A stretch of 20,358 nt of DNA from Acidobacteriota bacterium (GTDB lineage: Bacteria > Acidobacteriota > Vicinamibacteria > Vicinamibacterales > UBA8438), in contig SXOW01000131.1 in the NCBI GenBank assembly GCA_005778315.1, forward strand, positions 1 to 20,358. The letters are read 5' to 3'. The first letter of the stretch is position 1, and every line of letters begins with the position of its first letter. Position numbers and translations under genes: made by a program. The notes below the pieces were generated by a model. That model was given only the letters and a program-made list of their open reading frames with translations, had not been told where the DNA came from and did no database searches. This document shows, one piece after another, positions 16,634 to 20,358 of the stretch.

Positions 16634-16646
16634 CGCCCCAGGGGCG
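16634..16646. repeat. Short palindrome in quinoprotein leader
   Basis: CGCCCC-A-GGGGCG is a perfect 13-bp palindrome 28 bp upstream of the ATG of the second glucose-dehydrogenase-type quinoprotein gene. A near-palindrome also lies just upstream, around 16656-16680. Both are in the 124-bp gap after the NHL-propeller gene. It could be an operator or leader hairpin; in GC-rich DNA chance is a fair alternative. Confidence 0.25.
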
Positions 16647-16730
16647 TGTAGCGCTGGCCTCTAGCCCTAACCTTAGAGCCGGCGCAACAGTGAAATGCAG
16701 CCGCGCGTGGCCTCCGTCCAGACTCAGTGG

Positions 16731-17897
16731 TCAGTGGTCCAGGACGAGCCCGGTCCTCATGAGGTGACTCGGGTCAGCGTCGGCCTTGGGCACGAACTTG
16801 TTGAGCCAGCCACCGGACCAGCTGGCCACGTAGACACTGCCCTCCTGGTCTACGTCGATCTGGTGCGGACGGAAGAGCCCGCCTGGCACCCCGCCAGGGC
16901 CCCCGTAGGCGCCCCAGGTGTGCTGCAGTTCGCCATCGAGCGTGTATTTGAGCACGCGATGCAAGCTGGCCGAGATCACCCACACCGCGTGGAGCTCGTC
17001 GATGAAGATGCCAACCGGGTCGGTAATGTCAGGCCACTCATCAAGGAATGTCCCGTCTTCGGTGAAGACCTGGATCCGGTTGTTCCTGCGGTCGGCGACA
17101 TACACGCGACGCTCGTGGTCGACGGCGAGGCCATGCACGAGGTCAAACTGGCCGGGCCCGCTTCCCGCCTCGCCCCATTCCATGACGTACTCACCGGCGG
17201 CGTCATACTTGACGATCCGGGTATTCCAATACCCATCACCGAGGAGAAAGCTGCCGTCAGGCAGAAACGCGAGGACGGCGGGTTCACCGTAGGTGTAGGG
17301 ACCAGGGTTCGGGTTGGCCCGGGCCTCCTCCCGGCTGGTCGGGTGGTCAGGCTCACCCAGCCGCATCACCAATTCGCTGCCGTCGTTGGTGAACTTCATG
17401 ACCTGCATGTGCACCCCGCGGCCGCCTCCGCGTTCCACCACCCACACATGACGGTCCGGATCGTAGGGACTGATGTAGACCTGGTGCGGCCTGTTGAATG
17501 TCGAATCCCACTGCGACCAGGTCTCGACCACGTGGCCGGCTCGGTCGACGACCACCAGGTAGTTCGAACTCCTGTCGCGTTCGCGGCCGTCGGCGCTTCG
17601 GTCTCCCCACACCGCCACGATGATGCGATCCGGGGTATCGACCGCGACCCCCGACACTTCGCCCCACGTCCAGGTGTCGTCGTGGTCGGCCGCCGGCTTC
17701 CACCACCCGGCCACCGCTTCGTAGCCGCCCGCGCGACCGTCTCCACCGGCGACGATCACGCGTGGCGCCGGCGACTCGACCGGCGTCGTCGTGGGCGCAC
17801 CCGTGCAGGACGCGAACCCGCCCACCGCGGTGGCCGTCAGCGCCGCAACCGCGAGACGGTCCAATTTGTGGTCGCGGCCACCCCACGGAGACATCAT
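16731..17897 (-). CDS. NHL-repeat beta-propeller lipoprotein
   Basis: A 388-residue propeller protein with a lipoprotein-type signal: basic N-region (GGRDHKLDR), hydrophobic core and Cys31 in FASC, followed by a Thr/Pro linker. Canonical NHL repeats are visible: GQFDLVHGLAVDHERRVYVA continuing DRRNNRIQVFTEDG (about 240-272), and GLFRPHQIDVDQEGSVYVAS (about 340-360). Less regular blades include FNRPHQVYISPYDP and AVLAFLPDGSFLLGDGYWN. The overall pattern recalls the peptidyl-alpha-hydroxyglycine amidating-lyase-like propellers of environmental bacteria; enzymatic activity is not shown. ATG 17897 overlaps the stop of the upstream quinoprotein gene (AATGATG), with a second ATG at 17894, so synthesis is coupled to it. 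A surface binding or electron-transfer accessory role is conceivable but unsupported by a motif. Confidence 0.86.
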   Translation of the reverse strand: MMSPWGGRDHKLDRLAVAALTATAVGGFASCTGAPTTTPVESPAPRVIVAGGDGRAGGYEAVAGWWKPAADHDDTWTWGEVSGVAVDTPDRIIVAVWGDRSADGRERDRSSNYLVVVDRAGHVVETWSQWDSTFNRPHQVYISPYDPDRHVWVVERGGGRGVHMQVMKFTNDGSELVMRLGEPDHPTSREEARANPNPGPYTYGEPAVLAFLPDGSFLLGDGYWNTRIVKYDAAGEYVMEWGEAGSGPGQFDLVHGLAVDHERRVYVADRRNNRIQVFTEDGTFLDEWPDITDPVGIFIDELHAVWVISASLHRVLKYTLDGELQHTWGAYGGPGGVPGGLFRPHQIDVDQEGSVYVASWSGGWLNKFVPKADADPSHLMRTGLVLDH

Positions 17898-19603
17898 TCC
17901 GGCAACGCGAACACGAACATGACGTTCCCAGCGCGTGGATTCTTGATCTCGGACACCAGATCGTTGGGCACGACAGCCGCCCAGCTTCCTGCCCCACCCG
18001 AGGCGCCTGCCCCAACCGCAACGTACTGTTTGCCATCCACGGCATAACTGATGGGATAGCCGTTGGCCATTGTCGACAACCGTGCCTGCCACAGCTCCTC
18101 GCCGCTAGCGACATCGTAGGCCAGGATGTAGCGGTCCCACGTCCCCACGAACACGAGGCCGCCGGCCGTGGTCAGCGCCGCGGTGTTGTATGGCGCGCGG
18201 CGGCGCTGCTTCCACCGTGTCTCGCCGGTGCGCACGTCGAGCGCCTGGAACTCGCCCAACTGGTCTGGCGCGTCGGGGTGGAAGTGATTCTGGCGACCGC
18301 GCACCCAGCCCGTGCCGCCGCCCCCCGCTCGATACTCGACCGGACCGAACGCGGCCGTCTCACAGTTCAGGTTCAGCGGGATATACATCGCGGTCGTCTC
18401 GGGGTGATACGCCATGGACCGCAGGCTCTTGAAGCCGCCCGTGCTAGGACAGAAATAGAGCTCTTCCCCGACCCCCGAGATCATCCCCTCCCGGTAGGTG
18501 ACGACACCGGTCGCCTTGTCAACATCCAAGATGTTCTGGTAGCCCAGATCGATCGCGTTGCGGTACTGACCCGTCCCGCGATCCAGCTCCCACAGCACAC
18601 CGAGCTTGCCCATGCTGAAGACCGACTGCTTTCCGTTGACGTCGACGAGAATCCTCTCGAACGTCTCGTCCATGTCGTGGCTGTCGCCCGGAATGTGCTG
18701 GTAGTACCACTGCATGTTGCCGGTGGCAGGATCGAGCGCCAACGTGGAATTGCTGTAGAGCGCGTCCCCGTCCGTGCGTCGCGCATCACGTGACCAGGGC
18801 TTCGGCTGTGAGGTGCCGTAGTAGACGAGCTTGGTCACCGGGTCGTAGCTCCCGGGAATCCAGGCGTCCCCACCGGCTCGCAGCAGCAGCGGCAAATCGC
18901 CCCAAGTGTCACCACCGCGCTCGCCGGGCCTGGCCACCGTCGACGTGCGCCACGCGACCTGGCCGGTCCGACCGTCGAGACCAACGATGTAGCAGGTGTT
19001 CTCCCGATACACGTCGCATCCCATCAGCCCGGCGACGATCATGCCGTCCGCCACGATCGGTCCGCTTGTGAAGCCGTACCCCTCCTCGCCGGGCATGACG
19101 TCCGTGTCCCACCGCACCTCGCCAGTCCGTGCATTCAGCCCCACGATGTGGGCGTCGAACGTGTTCAGAATGATGGTGTCCTGGTAGATCGCCAGACTCC
19201 GCATCTGGGCGCCTGGACGGCGTGCCGCATTTTCAATGTCCCGGCGGTACTCCCAGATGAAGTCACCGTTCCCAGCGTCGAGGGCCTGCACGACATGGCC
19301 AGGATTCGCCACATACATCACACCGTCGTGCACGAGAGGCGTCGTCTGCGAGACACCCGGCTCGAGCCCCCAGGACCAGGCCAACTGCAAGTCGCCGACG
19401 TTGGTGCGGTCGATGTCGTCGAGCGGACTGTAGCCCCAGCCGTCCAGGGTCCGTCGCCAATTGAGCCAGTCGCCATCGGCGGGCTGCTGCAGCTCGGCGT
19501 CGGTCACTGGGGTCACCGGCGGCGTCTGCGCCGAACTGGGGCCCGCCACCAGCAGCAGCGTGGCGACACAGCCAAGGCGCGTCACATCCAGGCGCACATT
19601 CAT
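17894..19603 (-). CDS. PQQ-dependent dehydrogenase, methanol/alcohol-dehydrogenase type
   Basis: A periplasmic quinoprotein of 569 residues. ATG 19603 follows GGAG (19610-19613) at 6 nt. The signal peptide is 1-27 (cleavage after PSSA). Family features are WLNWRRTLDGWGYSPLDDI, QTTPLVHDGVMYV, DTWGDLPLLLRAGGDAW, KLVYYGTSQPKPWSRDAR, NSTLALDPATGNMQWYYQ, then PGDSHDMDE (about 306-314) and MGKLGVLWELDRGTG. This order matches the MDH/quinoprotein-ADH branch rather than the glucose branch. In HDMDE the catalytic Asp is followed two residues later by Asp, the pattern associated with lanthanide-using enzymes; the usual preceding Trp is His. The adjacent-Cys ring of MDH is absent, but a GCDVYRENTC segment is present. 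There is no haem motif. Substrate is probably an alcohol, unproven. Confidence 0.9.
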   Translation of the reverse strand: MNVRLDVTRLGCVATLLLVAGPSSAQTPPVTPVTDAELQQPADGDWLNWRRTLDGWGYSPLDDIDRTNVGDLQLAWSWGLEPGVSQTTPLVHDGVMYVANPGHVVQALDAGNGDFIWEYRRDIENAARRPGAQMRSLAIYQDTIILNTFDAHIVGLNARTGEVRWDTDVMPGEEGYGFTSGPIVADGMIVAGLMGCDVYRENTCYIVGLDGRTGQVAWRTSTVARPGERGGDTWGDLPLLLRAGGDAWIPGSYDPVTKLVYYGTSQPKPWSRDARRTDGDALYSNSTLALDPATGNMQWYYQHIPGDSHDMDETFERILVDVNGKQSVFSMGKLGVLWELDRGTGQYRNAIDLGYQNILDVDKATGVVTYREGMISGVGEELYFCPSTGGFKSLRSMAYHPETTAMYIPLNLNCETAAFGPVEYRAGGGGTGWVRGRQNHFHPDAPDQLGEFQALDVRTGETRWKQRRRAPYNTAALTTAGGLVFVGTWDRYILAYDVASGEELWQARLSTMANGYPISYAVDGKQYVAVGAGASGGAGSWAAVVPNDLVSEIKNPRAGNVMFVFALPE

Positions 19604-19907
19604 GTAGGTCTCCAGAATTTGTCGTCGTGTGAGAGGTGTGTATTCTAACGCGTCCGACTCGTGGGCGCGAGCCCCACGTGAGAGCGCCGGATGGCGGGCG
19701 ACACCACGGGCACGACTTCCGACACCACCGTACCATTTCGAAACAGCCTTGGGTCGGTGTGTTAAAGGTGCGCGATGCCGAACGGGTGACCCATGAACGT
19801 CGTAAAGCATTTAGATAAAATGCGTTACAAGATCCCACACACGTCTGGACGTCAGGCACGAAACTTGCTAACTTGTTCGCGCACGCGGACTGGCCCCAAG
19901 TATTGCC
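19604..19907. promoter_or_regulatory. Divergent intergenic region, 304 bp
   Basis: The region separates the leftward quinoprotein gene from the rightward terminal gene and holds no convincing coding frame. For the leftward gene, TAGAAT on the minus strand (19647-19642) is a possible -10 with a leader of about 30 nt, but there is no good -35. For the rightward gene, TAAAAT (19816-19821) is a possible -10 lying inside an AT-rich palindrome. A second, perfect inverted repeat ACGTC-TG-GACGT spans 19841-19852. Confidence 0.45.
19802..19828. promoter_or_regulatory. AT-rich 27-bp palindrome, candidate operator
   Basis: GTAAAGCATTT (19802-19812) and AAATGCGTTAC (19818-19828) are inverted repeats pairing at 10 of 11 positions around a 5-nt centre AGATA. 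The block is strikingly AT-rich for this DNA and covers the only good -10 candidate (TAAAAT) of the rightward gene. No T-tract follows, so a repressor operator fits better than a terminator. Confidence 0.5.
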
Positions 19908-20358
19908 GTGACCAGCATCGAGACCGCAGAAACCACAGGGCCGACGGCCCCGAGGCGCGACGTGACTGCGTTTCTCGTGGCGATGTCGGTCGCCCTGCAT
20001 CGGTACTCGATGTACCCAAGCGACCATCCGTCCATTGCTCCCGGGGTGGAGGAGGTCCACCGTCGAGCAAACGAACTGCTTGTTGACCGCTCGACGATCG
20101 CGTTCGGCGTGGCCCGCCGCCAGCTCATTATCGACGGCGTCGCGACCGATCCCAACAATCCTGTCCTTAGGCGACTGGCCGAGGGACTCCACCGGCACCA
20201 TTTTGGCGCCGTCAGCGTGCAGGTCGGGGTGCAAGCCGAGGAGATCGGTCAGGCGCTCCTGCTTCTGTCCACGGAGCCCCGGCGCGACGGACAGTTGGGA
20301 CTGGCCTCCGGTGGCGCCCCAACCTGGCCGCATATCAAGCTGCATCCCCTGACATTCG
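19908..20358 (+). CDS. Conserved protein of unknown function, 5' part only
   Basis: The frame is open from GTG 19908 to the right edge, giving 150 residues with no stop; an in-frame TAA at 19869 limits upstream starts. I cannot name a function. The N-terminus is not a signal peptide. Recognisable segments are FLVAMSVALHRYSMYPSDHP (about 23-42), a helix with VEEVHRRANELLVDRS, IAFGVARRQLIIDGVATDPN (about 64-83), LRRLAEGLHRHHFGAV (about 87-102) and VQAEEIGQALLLLST. I recall very similar openings in uncharacterised, mostly helical proteins of Gemmatimonadota and Acidobacteriota, where they precede longer repeat-bearing regions; that is memory, not a search. Base use and helix-rich composition support a real gene. 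It is divergent from the quinoprotein gene and has the 27-bp palindrome 80 bp upstream. Confidence 0.72.
   Translation, partial: MTSIETAETTGPTAPRRDVTAFLVAMSVALHRYSMYPSDHPSIAPGVEEVHRRANELLVDRSTIAFGVARRQLIIDGVATDPNNPVLRRLAEGLHRHHFGAVSVQVGVQAEEIGQALLLLSTEPRRDGQLGLASGGAPTWPHIKLHPLTF

Noticed and set aside
16695..18047. Plus-strand open frame of about 450 codons
   Set aside because: Antisense to the NHL lipoprotein, whose signal peptide, repeats and coupled start are clear.
17898..18092. N-terminal extension of the NHL lipoprotein frame
   Set aside because: It would overlap the quinoprotein by about 195 bp and place Arg/Trp/Gly-rich sequence before a good lipoprotein signal.
19793..20086. Small plus-strand frame of 97 codons over the palindrome
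   Set aside because: It overlaps the GTG 19908 gene in another frame, with low-quality composition and no ribosome binding site.
1..20358. Search for tRNA, rRNA, CRISPR arrays, insertion sequences, integrases or att sites
   Set aside because: None found by reading. No repeated spacer arrays, transposase motifs or terminal inverted repeats were seen.

Overview
The window looks like a piece of a GC-rich Gram-negative bacterial chromosome. Almost every gene product carries a Sec or lipoprotein signal peptide, and there is an inner-to-outer-membrane transport operon. Three PQQ quinoproteins, an NHL-propeller lipoprotein, a NIPSNAP protein and a periplasmic family with the motif PDLQGIW occur together, as I recall from uncultured Acidobacteriota (Vicinamibacteria-like) and Gemmatimonadota genomes. 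That placement is inference; no rRNA, tRNA or marker protein is present to fix it. I see no insertion sequence, integrase, CRISPR array or phage gene.

Region 1 (1-6165, minus strand) reads right to left: a RlmI-like methyltransferase without a PUA domain, then a compact export operon of LolA-like periplasmic carrier, two different FtsX/MacB-type permeases, a LolD/MacB-type ATPase, and the first ~296 residues of an outer-membrane beta-barrel protein running off the left edge. Start and stop codons overlap at two junctions (ATGA at 4193-4196, GTGA at 886-889), so these proteins are probably made together and form one lipid or lipoprotein trafficking line.

Region 2 (6287-10077, plus strand) holds a paraoxonase-like lactonase lipoprotein whose frame breaks in a nine-C run, an RsmJ-like methyltransferase, a CE1/PHB-depolymerase-like esterase lipoprotein behind an extended -10 promoter, and an epoxide hydrolase/dehalogenase-like lipoprotein coupled to it by an ATGA overlap.

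Region 3 (10209-19603, minus strand) is a quinoprotein island. Transcribed right to left, it holds an MDH/ADH-type PQQ dehydrogenase overlapping an NHL-propeller lipoprotein, a glucose-dehydrogenase-type quinoprotein, a NIPSNAP protein, a zinc-ribbon protein, a secreted protein of unknown function, and a second close paralog of the glucose-dehydrogenase-type quinoprotein. No cytochrome c or PQQ-biosynthesis gene lies in the window.

Region 4 (19604-20358) is a 304-bp divergent intergenic region with an AT-rich 27-bp palindrome, then the 5' part of a rightward gene of unknown function running off the right edge.

A reasonable working picture is periplasmic oxidation of sugars or alcohols by the quinoproteins, possibly yielding lactones that the neighbouring lactonase opens, alongside surface esterases that release substrates. 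This is inference from gene content.
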